From Dipetalonema caudispina (taxonomy: Eukaryota; Nematoda; Chromadorea; Rhabditida; Onchocercidae): a DNA stretch of 64,000 nt. A program made the position numbers and the translations under genes. The stretch lies in NCBI GenBank assembly GCA_013365325.1, contig JABVXV010000049.1:1-64000 (forward strand), written 5' to 3'. Below, in pieces: positions 13,201 through 26,038 of the stretch. Each line of letters begins with the position of its first letter. The first letter of the stretch is position 1. Below the pieces are notes generated by a model. That model did no database searches. It had not been told where the DNA came from and worked only from the letters and a program-made list of their open reading frames with translations.

Positions 13201-16200
13201 CACCAACATTAGATCCAATGCGTCTAGATATTGGTAATATATACGAATGGTTCAGAAATCCGATATTACAAACAGTAAAAATTTTTGCTTAATTCAAATT
13301 TAAACAAGTAAATACTATGAAGTTGTAAAATACAAAGTTTAGTTTATAATTGATCGTTATTTGGGTATTAAAATCAAATTTTAGGTAATGCCAATAACAT
13401 GGTATCCACGCAATTTCACAAATCCAGATCTTGATTACAAGGATTACAACATACGAATAAGTGACGATCAACTGTACTCTGTACAACTTGGCCTCTATGT
13501 CATAGGTTACAGAGAAGCAGCTGATGATCAGGTAGCTTCTTCAAATGATTAATATAATACTTATAAATTAAGAGTCTGAATCATTTTTGGAAGAAATTTT
13601 ATTGCAGTAACTAATAAATTGTTCATTTTATGCTTATTCAATTTAGATTAAAAAATTCCGTCCGGAACATCGAGTTTTATGCAGATTAGGCACATATGCC
13701 AACCGAAATTCACCGGAATATCGCTGGAAGCCACAGGAAGAGAAAATCAGTTTGTATCAGGTGCGAAAAATAATTTTAAAAATGAATTGAAATTTTTCTG
13801 AATTACTACAAATATACTGAGCATTTTGGAATAGGTGATTAGATTAGAATGATCTATTTCGAAGGCGACATTTCGGTAATTATATTTTAGGTTGAAAAAT
13901 GGTATCTGACAGACTGGGAACGAACGAATACACTCTATTCATACCGTTTTGGTTACTTGAAATTAGCACCAGTTACTGCCAATGAGGATACTTCACAGCA
14001 TTTGACTCACCTACCTTCTGGGTCAGTTATTTTTTCCTTCGTCCATTATAAAGCATCGAAAAATATATTCAAATGAATAATGCTCCTTAACCTAAATTTA
14101 ATTCTTCTTATAAACTGAAACAATTCAAAGATGTTTGATTATCATTTTGAAATATTTTAGCGAAATATATCATATCATTTTCTCTGACTTAGAAATAATC
14201 ATAATTGTTGCAGGTTGGTTTCACCACCAATATCAATCCATTGGTTATGGACCATTAATAATCCACAGTTCATATCATCATCTTACTCACAACAGGATGC
14301 AGAAAGCAGAATGCAATTCGTTTCAACCAAAGCAACCGAAATATGTCATGACTGGTAGATTTCACATTCGTTTTTTTCTTTTTCTCCTTCAAAAACAATA
14401 GTAATTTTTTCATTCTTATGGTATTTTCTTTTCCTATATTTCTTAAAATTTTTATACATGTTTTAAAATTTAGGTTCGCAGAAGACGGAGCGCAATATAA
14501 TTTTATTCGCGATACGGAAACTAACGCATCTTGTCCATGTGTCGAAAGTCAAGCACGTGTAGATATTGGTCGTTTTATGCCACATCCTCGTTGCTCCCAG
14601 GTTGTACAAATAGTATGAATATTGTTGATTGTAAATAGAAAATTGAAAAATATAGATTAGTTGGTACTGAAGAAATTGTCAAACAAAAAATAAATTTGAA
14701 TTAAAAATTGGAGTGGAAAAAATTCTTCGTAAAGATAATTTCGATTTATTTTAGGTATTTCGTGATATCACTTGTCAAACGATGATTGGTGCAAAGAATT
14801 GCTATATGAGTGCCCAAAATATTTATGGTTCATATGCTGGTGAAGGTTGGGGTTATGAAAGCGAAAAAACAGCGTAGGTTTTCTCAAAAATTTTACAAAT
14901 TTTTGATGATTTTGATTACTGGAAATTAAAAGTGATTGAAATAATTTTGAGTTATTAATTCTTCCATAAAATTAGTACTATAGGCGTTTCCAAACGCATT
15001 ATGGACAAGTATGTTGTTATGATGAAGAGGGCAAATTGATGCAAACAGCTTATCAGCCAGTAATAAAAGTAACCGACGATACACCATATAATCCTGGCTA
15101 TCCATTACGTGCCTATGAATTCGGTACCGATCCATATATTGGACAATTTGAGGTAAAAATATCAAAAATTCTCATTTAATTATTTTAGTAACCCTGCCGT
15201 TACATCGATTTATTTCATTACGTCATTGACAAATTTAGAAACTTTAATTCTTCAACCTTACAGTTTACCGATAACATACTACAGTAGAGTTTGCTTACTT
15301 TGATATAATATTTTTTAATCGAAAGTTTTTTTTTCTTCTGTTGAGTTCAGGTGCCAGGTTTATCCGTATTTTATCACGATTACATGCCCTACTTCTTTTG
15401 CTGTAAATATGCGAAATTTCGTTGTCAACTATTTTACTGGAGGCGACCAAGTAGCGGATGCCAACAATATCAACCGCCAGCTGTCGGTATGTATTCCGTT
15501 ATTTTCTAATAAGCTAATACCATTTAATTTTATGCTTTACGTCACTTTTTTCTTTATTACTAACATGTCCCTACGTTAAAATATCTGAACAAATAGATTT
15601 TTGAAATTAACTGACAGGTGACATCCGTTATTTCGTCGTATCCATCTTTTTGATTGTCTAATGGAAGTATCACAATAGCTAATTAACTCTAACAAAAGAA
15701 ATTCGTTAAATGCTGTCAAATTGTATGAGTGATAATTTTCTTATTCATACATTAATGCATTTTTTTTCGGTCAATCAAGCGCAAGTTTTAATTACGACAG
15801 AATGAATTTTGTATTTATCAATTTCAAGGTGAAGCACTTGGAGCAGTAAGCTTCAATACCATCGATAATGATAAGTTTATCTTCAATGAACCAGGAGTGT
15901 TCACACTTTTGTATATTCCGAAAACTATAACAACACCAGAAGTGCGAATTCAAGTACGACTGGAACGCTATCCAGATCGTAGGGTTGATTTCAGTAAGCT
16001 TTTTGAATTTCGTATTGATTTCGTATATTTCAAAATTTTCTGCTCAAGTGATTCAGTTGTTTTTGTTGTGATTTTGCTCAGTCATCACAACTAATCGATC
16101 AATTAATTTAATTATTTGCATACTTGCTCATTTATTTACTTGAGCCAAAGATCACTAATATTCTTATAGGCTTGCTTGGACGGCAAATAGGACAAGCAAA

Positions 16201-19200
16201 CTTGGTACAACCTACAAATGCAACTGTTATTACTGGAATAGCGATCGAAGCAACTGGAACCGATCGAGTACATGTGGTTGCTCGTAAAGATACCCGCCGT
16301 TTCCGATATCGTACAAGCATTATTGTTGGCAATATACTCCGCTACTTTGATGTGATGCGAATTCAGCGATTTAGAGGTAAGTAAAATTGACTGGGTTGGA
16401 GGTTCGCATATTCTACTAAATATATATGTGAATTTAGACAGATGAAATTGAATTGAAAATGAATAAGTTCATGGTACGACTTCAAAATAAATCATATTTC
16501 ATTCCTATATTATTCCTGGACAAGCATAAATATCGTCGTCTGAAACTTGTTTTAAGGAGTAATGGTTTATGTGAATAATGTCGAACGAGGTCAGCCGGAA
16601 ATTTATGTGGTTCTGGAAGAAGCACAAGTAGGGATCCGTATTCGTGAATCATATAATCTTGATATTGATCGTTTATCGATGTATCAAGAAAGCATGGGTT
16701 TACTTGACATTGAACTTAGTGTACCTCCACAATATGGTGTGGTAAGTTTTCAAATTTCTTTTCTTGAAAGCGGAAAAATTTTCATCAATGTACAAATCAT
16801 TGGTGTTAAACTTGAAGAGATCAAATTTGCGGATTTGCTCAAACGATAGTGAATATCAAAATACAATTGTTAACTATTTGCAGCGCCCAGATGGTGATAA
16901 GGCTCGGGAACAAGATATGCGTACACGATATAATCTTCCGCGTGTATCCGGTCTTATGCGACCATTTCCGGATCAGACATCAGCTTCCTACTTGTCTGGC
17001 TTGAGTTTGAGTGACGTTAATGCAGAAGGAATCCGTCAGCAAATTATTTCGAATTGTAAGCGTTGAATACTTTTGAAATTTTAGAAGAGGGTTTGGTAAG
17101 TATTTGAATGATGACAACTCATATGGGTCTACTTCTTGAGATTCGTAATTTCCAGAATTTTTGTTGGGACATTCCTAAGGTACTTTCAAACTTTTTTTAC
17201 GTTTTAAATTAATTACTAAAACATTACTTGAAAATTTATGTATGAGTTAATGCACCACCAGGACCAACAATTCGATGATTTATTCTGCAATTTAATGGGA
17301 TTCACCTAACAGTGGTAGCACCGGTTTAAGCCGGACATAAGCCGGTATAGAACAGCATTTTGACTTAAAACTGCTTCCTCAAACAGATTTTCAATGACAG
17401 CTTGTCGAAGTATTTCTTTCAATCTATAAGCTCATTCCGGTTATTGAAGTCTTTGTGAGTCAACATTTGATGTATCTTCCAGGATTCCGGAAAATATGCT
17501 TTTACATTGCCCAATTGCTGTCATTCGTACCTCAAAGCGAACAATAGGTAATATTCAACAGGGTATTCTTATTAATGTATTGCAGATCTTATTCCGGGTA
17601 CCGGTGAATCAGGTTCCAGACAAACAATGGGTGCTTTGAATCAGAATATTCCGACCGATAATATGTTCACAACCAGTCAGGATATTGACAAAAAATTCGA
17701 AGTATTCCCAGAAGTATACATAAAAAGTGAACCCATCTATAAAACTTCTGCAGAATATGAAACGTATGTTTACCTAACATTTTAATATCAATTTGTGCTA
17801 TTGTTGCCTTAATTAATTAAGCTGTTCTCGCATTTTTACATAATTCTAAAACTGTTTTAGAAATCTATAATAGTGGCTTAAGAGGTTCATAAAACACTGC
17901 AAATGTTGCAAATGCGTTTCTCTTAATTTAACTGATTAATTAACGATGTAAGGAAATGTAATATGTCCGTTCTAATCTGATATTATCAATCGGATCCAAT
18001 TGCTTGAATAATGTTTTACTGAATGTTTTACATGATAAATTGCTTTGATTTCTTGTCTTCAACTAATTTCTGCCAATTTTTAAGTTTAAATGCAATTGGC
18101 GAGTTAACAATGATTTAAATTGCTTACGTCATTTTGATTAAATTTTATTTCAGTGGTAGATATCGTTTTGTACCGATGACAGGTCAAATGCTCAGCCAAC
18201 GATTACAGACATGTCGTGATCTTCAACTTAGTGATCGAAGTAAGTTATTTTATTTATTTATTTTTTGCCTTGAATTTATGATACAAATTTCACAACACAC
18301 ACTATTTATCTAAAAATAATTCTTTTTTAATGTAATAAAACTTTTCAATTTTGCAGCAAATTGGCAACCATTACAAAATTTATACGAACAACAATATGGT
18401 ATTGATTATTGTCCGGATAATCCGAGTCAAATAATTCAAGAATGTGGTGATTCTGTTTCATGCCTTAACGATTACATGCTATTTAATGCTCGAGTGCTTG
18501 GCATGGAAGCACAAAATAATTGGAATTCATTTTCAAATGATAGAATGCATGCTTCAAGACATTGTAAGTATATTTTTGACTTTTTTGCCATATTTCCATA
18601 GCTCTGTATAAAACAAAACTAACCTTTCAAACGCTGTTTTTTTTTTTTTTTTCAATAGATTTAAAGTAATCAAATTAAATTATCATATTGTAGATAATAG
18701 TTGTGGGCCGATCATGATCGAATATCCAGAATATTTGATGAAAACACCGGTGCTATCGTCCGGTTATTTGGAAGGTGATGTGGCACGCTTCGATTGCTTC
18801 CAAACGCATTGGATCAAAGGCGATTATGAATATAAATGTAAATTTGCTTTGAGTATCAAAATTATTGTCATACTGCTAATATAAAGTTGAATTTCAAGCC
18901 TTATTACTCTTCTACTGTTTGAATTGTCAAATTCGATTACATTACAGGTGGTATTGTTGTGGACTATAACGATCCGCACAGTTATCGGTTTGAATGGAAC
19001 AAAGGGTCACAACCGTGGTGTCGTTCGCGTGAAAAAGATAATTTGTTCAAATGGCTTACCGCGATATTCTCAACGATCGGTATAATAATGGTATGTTTTG
19101 AAAGAGAAATGAAATTTTTGGATTACTTATGACATTCAGATTTTGCTTCATTCAATCATTGAGATTTCTGAAGAAAGTTTACGATCATACAAAGAAAAAA

Positions 19201-20347
19201 GATCCCCATATCGGGAATTAATCATTCAGAATCTTCATCTTCTTTTAGCAATAAAATCAGGAAAAAGAGAGTAGAAGAGGAGGAGAGGGAGGATGAGAAA
19301 GAATTGAACTATTGAAGAATGATTTGAAATGAAATATTGCTTTAGGTAATTGTCCTTATATTTTTGTGTTGCTGGACGTTGAAACAGAAAAGGCGACAGC
19401 AAGCGGAGGAGAAAATCTCGTCGCTGTATAAAGTACCGATTCGAGGTTCCATGGTAAGCCGTGATTGGAGGGTAAATGTTTTCACTGATTAATTCATTTT
19501 AGTTTGTCCTAAATAAAAGTTAACGACAGATGAAAGTTTGAAATTTGATAGGTATAATAATAGTGAGACGATCGTTTGGTCAATATTACAAGCATAGAAT
19601 GTTTTAGAATAGGTAAATTGGATAATTTTTGATTATTTAACATCACTTAACATTTAGGCCGAAAAGTTGAGCATTATCTTTGTAATGTAATGTTATATTG
19701 CATAAAAAGTCATTTTTGAACAGAAATTTTGAGAAAATATTTTCCCTTTTCTTGTAACATAAATTACAGTCTTCGGAAACCAGGCCATTCACAAAGGCAA
19801 GAACAGATTCACTGTCCAGTGAAACGAATGGTTTGTATCATGGCAATGAGAACGATTTGCAGTATCGTGGAGGACCTATTGGTAATGCTGCTCCAGTAGT
19901 AGCTGATGGTAGTGGTGCGTACCGCGGTGAAACTAACGGACAATATCGTGCTGTTGATGCCAGTGCACCGTATCGGGAGCAGTATCGTGAATCGATAGCC
20001 AACTTATCCAGGAGACCATCGAGTCCAGTTAAAACGACTATCATACGTAGCAGCAAGTAATCTTTTAAATAATTCGAATTTTAATTTTAACTGAACTTTT
20101 ACTTCCAAATTTTAGGAAAAAATTGATAAATATTGAATTGAATTCGGAAGAGAATTTGTAAGATGGATGCATGGAGAAAACGCTTAAAGATATAGCTAAA
20201 TTATTTTTTAGGACAGTCCCAACTGGAAGCCGTATTATGCCACAGTCAACATCATCAACACCACCACTACCAGCGCATTCCAGGATTGCCGGTGAACAAA
20301 ACGGAAGTGATCATGCCCAGCTTTTAGGCCTTAATACTAGTGTTTGA
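10240..20347 (+). CDS. Mesh/SUSD2-like membrane protein (NIDO, AMOP, VWD-like, sushi, TM)
   Basis: Type I membrane protein of about 1510 residues in 30 exons: 10240-10414, 10540-10667, 10837-10971, 11133-11282, 11372-11456, 11537-11679, 11906-11998, 12077-12260, 12754-13014, 13198-13274, 13385-13531, 13647-13760, 13891-14021, 14214-14354, 14474-14600, 14755-14873, 14984-15152, 15351-15486, 15829-15993, 16170-16376, 16557-16741, 16884-17055, 17586-17763, 18154-18239, 18357-18563, 18694-18837, 18948-19090, 19346-19453, 19770-20056, 20212-20347. Order: signal peptide (about 1-22), NIDO (about 59-362; LVPFGPEAGD, YSVLSVNGYIAF), an E-set-like segment (365-450), a Cys-rich AMOP region (about 645-830; CHDWFAEDG, CPC, CC pairs), a VWD-like segment (839-1024), sushi (about 1239-1305; CGPI, ARFDCF), TM (about 1319-1343) and a 165-residue tail. 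In insects Mesh is a smooth septate-junction protein of gut epithelium; a junction or apical-surface role here is inferred from architecture. The whole VWD-like part and its flanks lack cysteine. Confidence 0.88.
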
Positions 20348-20489
20348 GGCTATTTGAGGCTAGCTTATTGTTATTTTAGCGTAAAGGATGCGAATAACAT
20401 AAATTTAAAATTTATTAAGTGTTGCATTTTACTCTTTCTTACTTTCATTTTTTCAAATTTGTTACCAGCTAAGTTGTATTTCTTTGTAA

Positions 20490-20495
20490 AATAAA
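20490..20495 (+). terminator. poly(A) signal of the Mesh-like gene
   Basis: AATAAA lies 143 bases after the TGA at 20345-20347. It is the first canonical signal downstream and gives a short 3' UTR. Confidence 0.6.
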
Positions 20496-23400
20496 AATTA
20501 CAATTTAAAATTTGCAAATATCTCCTTTTTTATTTTAAGGCTTAATGGTTTGTCATTTCCCCACTGTTCATTTTCTGCATAAATATAGTGGTACGTCAGA
20601 TGGAACAACATCATAATTAATAGTAATGATGCCAATCATAGAATGAATCACTGTAAATTCATATATTAATTATATTTGCCTTCGGTAGCATTTACAAGTT
20701 GCGTTATTTTACCTTTATCTCGTCTTATTTAAAAAAAGTTAAAATTTGAATATCATTCTTAAAATCATAATTTATAGTTATTGAATTAAAGGATAATTTT
20801 GCAACATATGAATCAACCGTATAACTGATCATTGAACTATGAAATTTGATATGTAGTTAGCAACATTTAAAATGCCAACTTGTTTCTGCCAGTCTTTTAC
20901 TCTTTTATTGTTTTGTTGTATAAATCAAAGCGATTCCAAACAAACTATTTTGACAAATCTTCGAATTACTCCATGAAACTTGTTTTTTTTTCTTTTTTCC
21001 TTTTTTTTTTTTCTCTCGCATATTAAGATTTTACTCCTCAAAGTCTTGCTAATTTACTTGCCTAGCTTAATTGTTGTCAAAACTTTATGAATAACCTCGT
21101 GGTAGTGTATTACTTCCATACTTCTCAACAAAATATCAGTGATTTAAAGTCATTCCTCCTCTTCGGCATTAATTTCTTTCGTTTTTTACTAAAAGCAAAT
21201 ACTATTAAAGCAAATTATAGCAACATGCTTGGCTTATTTTAAGTAACTGTTAAACAAGCCATATCATTATCGTGTATGATTATTATGAAAAATTAGTAAC
21301 GGAAATTTCATCAGTTCCAAATTGTGAATCTTTTTTTTTTTTTTTTGTAAACATTATAACTGTTGTAAAAATAAAAAAGTACTGTGTTATTTGACGAAAT
21401 TTAATTTTTATCGATTATTGTTTAACCTCATGTGACCTCATTTAAATGAAAGGCTTGAAGCAAACTGTTCTGTCGCATCTCTCTTTTTTTTGTAAAATTT
21501 TCTCGATAAAATATTTAAATTGATAAATGGTCTAAATGAGTGCAAAATTAAAAGAAAGAAAGAATTCAAAAATTCAAAGTAAACCTTTTTAACTTGCAGC
21601 ATTAGTGTAAGATATTTTGTTCACTGTAACCATCTTATAGTTAATTGCATTTCGAATTTTTTAATAAAAATTATCGTTTTGATAAAAAAGAAAATCCATT
21701 AGATTTCTATCATTGATTTACTTTAGTCCCACATTATTGGTTGTCAATTTAAATGGAGTTAACTACTTTGTCATAACATATTGTCATTCTTTTTTCAAAA
21801 TATTACTAAATATCTCTTTATAGACAATACTTTTTCATTGCATAAGTTCTGAATTTATGAAATAAAATGGCGAAAAAAACCGGAGAATCATAGTTTGTTT
21901 ATTAATTGCACGAAAATAAAAGATTATAAAAAAGACAACAAAAGCAGAAATTTAATGAAAATTAAAAAAACTTATACAGGAATATTTGCTACTTGATGGC
22001 TAACGATTTCAATTTGCATATATACTTTTCTTCTTCTGTTAATTGATAATATATTCTCAGTTTAAATATTTCATTTATAAATCAATAATAATACATGCCA
22101 TAAAAATTATCTAAGCATAAATTTCATATCAGTTCGAGTCTTTCCGCATACTTTATCATTTCTTAATTTTTAATCAATGCGGCATTTTGCATTCAAATAT
22201 GAAATTGATAACTTCTCAATATATCATGAAGGAAAATTTACCCGAAAATTCAATATGTATGATATATAACCGGTTAAGATATACTCCATTTCTTTTCTCC
22301 TATGATGTTCAATAAACGGCAAATTTTTCTTTCTCACTCTCGTCCTATCATCTGAAACTTTCAACAATTATTAATTTTGCAAAGTTCTGCATAAAATATT
22401 GACATCGAAGCCCTCCAGCATAACTAACATGTCATATTATCAAGGCGAAGTTTACGTTTCATGTGTGGTCGGAAAACTTGAAATTTGTTATTAATTTTCT
22501 TAGGATTCACAATACGTCATCATAACTGAAAGATGTATTACACCAAAACTGAAAACATGAATGTCTGAAATGCGATGCACATATTATTAATATCTATTTA
22601 CCGGATCAATCCTTTAATAATGAGCAAATAGTTTAAAAAAAATCAGTTATCGTATAACGCTCGAATTAGCTCATTGTTGTGTAAAATACATTAAATAAAG
22701 TGCATAATTCAGATATTCATTATTGCCGGTAGCAAGCTTACAACTTTAAAATTCCACTAATTATGCATTTATGGAATGAAATATTTCAGGAACATCTTGC
22801 GGGTTCTTCAATGGGAATTACAAAATCACAAATACTAAATCATAAATGATTAAAATCAACTTCAATAAAATTATAGAATTGCAAAAAGTATATAGTTACG
22901 AAAATAAAGCAGAACAGTGGGAAGAAAATTGCAAAACGATGGAAAAAATAATAAAATGCAAAATAATGTGGTGATAAAGTCTTAATTTAAATGTCATTAC
23001 ATCATGAATTGCAAAATGAAGTTGAAATATTGAGGTAACAGATAATTGGATACACCAACTCTTTTTTTGCTTTTAGCAATAAAGTGAACTAATTGATGAA
23101 CAAAATTTATTGTCCATTTAGAAACAAACAATTATCAAAATTATATAGAGAAATTTGTATTGTTTTATATTAAAATTTTATATAAATTTATATTAAACGA
23201 TAGAATGGAAAATGCAAAATTTCAGCTAAACTTTCAAATTTTTTTCATCATAAATGTTGCAGCATATTTCTGTAACTCTTTTTCATCATCATTTCAATAT
23301 TATTCTTTCCTTTCTTGAATTCTTGAATATGTAAACTATGACGATGAAAACAAGCTGAGCAGATTTTATATCATTTACAACTGTTTTACCCGTATCATCC

Positions 23401-23560
23401 AATACTCTCTTTCATTTCACATTCTCTTTTTGCTTTTCGCGTTTTCACCTTGCTTCAATGATGAAGTAAATAATTAGTATGACAGATGAAAAGATAGTTT
23501 GTATCGCAATAATTTTTCGTCAAAACTAGTTAACTTAATTTTTGCTTAATACTAATGCTT
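20496..23560. other. intergenic region, no gene seen
   Basis: About 3 kb of AT-rich sequence with poly(T) tracts and no reading frame or splice-bounded block resembling a known protein on either strand. The last few hundred bases are presumably collagen promoter. Confidence 0.6.
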
Positions 23561-23566
23561 GATCTT

Positions 23567-23575
23567 TATAAAAAG
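23567..23575 (+). promoter_or_regulatory. TATA box of the cuticle collagen gene
   Basis: TATAAAAAG lies 89 bases upstream of the collagen ATG, a spacing that leaves a short 5' leader. Nematode cuticle collagen genes often carry such a TATA element, and the match is near consensus. Confidence 0.6.
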
Positions 23576-23655
23576 GCAATTAATTAAAAAAGCCCATTTT
23601 ATTCTCAAAAGAAGGAATTCTCGAAAATTTTATCTTTCAAAGTAAGCTAGTAAAA

Positions 23656-25932
23656 ATGCTGGAATTGGAGAATCGTATCAAGGCTTACAAATTTATTGGT
23701 TATTTCGCTTTCTTCTTTTCCCTTCTGGCTATTTTATCCATATGTACAACATCACTTATGGTTTATAATTATATCCATCATGTACGACAGAAAATGAATA
23801 GTGACATCATGTTTTGTAAGGTAAGTCGAAGTTATCTTATAAAGTTTATTTATTTCTTCATTGTTTGTCCCTTTCTTTTTTTTTTTTTTTTTTTTTTTTT
23901 TTTATTTGATCAGTTCAGAAGCATAAATGAACTTCCTTACTATTTAATTCATTCATATGAATGACAAAATTTTTAAATGATGATAATGCTTCATCCAATT
24001 AATGAGACTAAATTTAAGTTTCTATCTCAGCTTTTCAAATTCTGTAATTTTTCAGCTCAATTTTAACTTTTTAAATATTTTCCACGCAAATAATATTTTG
24101 TTTCTTACAAAATCTCTTATACAAGTGCCTCTAGAAAAACGAACTTAAAAACTAGAAAAGTTACAAACGATGGGTCTTATTTTGACCATGCAACTGAAAC
24201 GATAAAATTTTTTAATTTTTAATCGTTGAAATAGTAAGTTAATGAGTTTATTTCATGTTAAAATTTGGTTAGCATATTGCTTCCATCAAAAATTTCAAAT
24301 TCTTTCGAAATTTTTGAGTTAATAAGAAACTTTCCTCAATATTGTTAGCAATTTTATTTGTCCTGCTGCAACTTTCTTGGAAATAATAAAATCGTGTCAT
24401 GAAATCCGGAAACTTTGTTTGCAAATTAAACAATTCAACAAAAATTAATTGAAATTTTTAAATTAAATTTACTAAGCAGTAATTTAATGAAGTCAAATGG
24501 AATTGAATACTGAATTAGTCACTTGGCACATATCATAAATAATCAGCCCTATATTGGTCGTATTGCAATTAACATCAGTAGGGTACCTATAAGTTGTCTT
24601 TATAATCTAACACACTGAAAATATTAATGTCTTTTTAAATTTGAAAATTACTGCAAATTTCATTCTGGTAGAAGTATTTTGGAAACATGTTTGTTTAAAT
24701 GTTCACTAATTATAAGCTGAAATGTTCTCGCTATTTTCTCATTTAGCTTGAAAATATCAAGTTGCTATTATGATTTGCTCAGTGAAATCAGTGTTCAATA
24801 AAGCAATTTGAAATTTATGAATTTTGAAATCATTTTTCTATCTTCCTACTTTCCCATTCATTTCATCTTTTTTTGCTTCCTTGTATTTAGTCATATTGGA
24901 GAGTAGAACTTCTAAAACTCATAATTTGTTTTTGTTTACAACAGTAAATATTAATAAAAAATTTGAAATAAGTTTCGAATTAGAAAATTATTGATTTGTT
25001 TCAATTTTAAAAAAATGAAGCTTAAAAAAATTTTGGTTTAAAAAGTGGTATACACTGCAGAGTTCTGTAAAAGATACTTGGATGGAAGTACGACAATTGA
25101 GAAACAATCCAATTGAGCCGCTAAATCGAACATCTCGCCAATCTGGCTATGGAGTAACTTCACAACACACACGAGAAGTTGATGGAGATGATTGTAGCGA
25201 CTGTTGCCAACCGGGTCCTCCTGGTCCAGAAGGACCAAAAGGAAGACCAGGCAAACAAGGACATCCTGGGATAGCTGGGCGCCCAGGAAATCCAGGACGA
25301 CCACCACCACAAATATGTGAACCAATTACTCCACCGCCGTGCAAACCATGTCCTACTGGACCACCAGGTAATTCCGGTCCAGAAGGACCGATGGGAGAGA
25401 CAGGACCACAAGGACAAGCAGGGGATCCTGGATCCGATGGACCAATGGGAGAACCAGGTGTGCAAGGTCAGGAAGGCGAACGAGGCCCAGTGGGTCCTAA
25501 TGGACCACCCGGTGAAAAAGGTGTGGATGCACCAAATGAAACACTTCGGCCAGGGGAACCTGGTCCTCCAGGTAGCACTTTTTCTTGATTTTACAACATA
25601 TATGTTGCTAACTCTGGTGCTATAAAATTCCACTAAACATGTCACAATTATTCGATGCGAAGGTATATTATATTTATAGCGATATTTCCTTTGTAGGTGA
25701 TCAAGGGCCAGTAGGACCACCAGGGAAAGCCGGAAAACCAGGAAAGGATGGAGCAGTTGGGCCACCAGGACCCAAAGGAAATCCCGGTGCAGATGGTAAA
25801 CCAGGCAAAGATGGAAAACAAGGCGAACGAGGACCAGCTGGAAAACCTGGCCCAGCTGGTGAAAAGGGTCTCTGTCCAAAATATTGTGCAAATGATGGTG
25901 GCATTTTCTTCGAAGATGGTTCACGTCGTTGA
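23656..25932 (+). CDS. nematode cuticle collagen (3 exons, 303 aa)
   Basis: Structural collagen secreted by the hypodermis and cross-linked into the cuticle. Exons 23656-23820, 25061-25571, 25697-25932; GT-AG introns in phase 0 and phase 1. Residues 1-55 hold the cuticle-collagen N-terminal domain with a hydrophobic signal-anchor (about 13-37). An RTSR motif at 78-81 fits the subtilisin-type processing site (homology block A) of the family. Cys clusters bound the Gly-X-Y blocks: C100, C103, C104; then C141, C149, C152 in a non-helical break; then C285 and C289 near the C-terminus ([10 protein letters not shown], ending FFEDGSRR). That C-terminal pattern recurs in many nematode cuticle collagens, but I cannot assign a specific orthologue. 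The 1.24-kb first intron is long for this family. The 259-residue frame on the opposite strand is an artefact of Gly/Pro codon repetition. Confidence 0.95.
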
Positions 25933-26032
25933 TAATCATCTTTTATTAATTTAAATAATTCATAATTTTTATGAAATTTATTTTAACATGTTTATCTTTC
26001 ATTGGTGCTTCTAATGAAAATGATTGATGGCT

Positions 26033-26038
26033 AATAAA
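26033..26038 (+). terminator. poly(A) signal of the collagen gene
   Basis: AATAAA lies 100 bases after the collagen TGA (25930-25932), giving a short 3' UTR typical of nematode collagens. Confidence 0.7.

Noticed and set aside
22120..22160. tRNA B-box-like string (AGTTCGAGTC)
   Set aside because: No A box or cloverleaf arms at the right distance upstream.
25160..25939. 259-codon minus-strand frame opposite the collagen gene
   Set aside because: It mirrors Gly/Pro-rich codons of the real collagen exons, crosses the intron and has no domain; a shadow frame.
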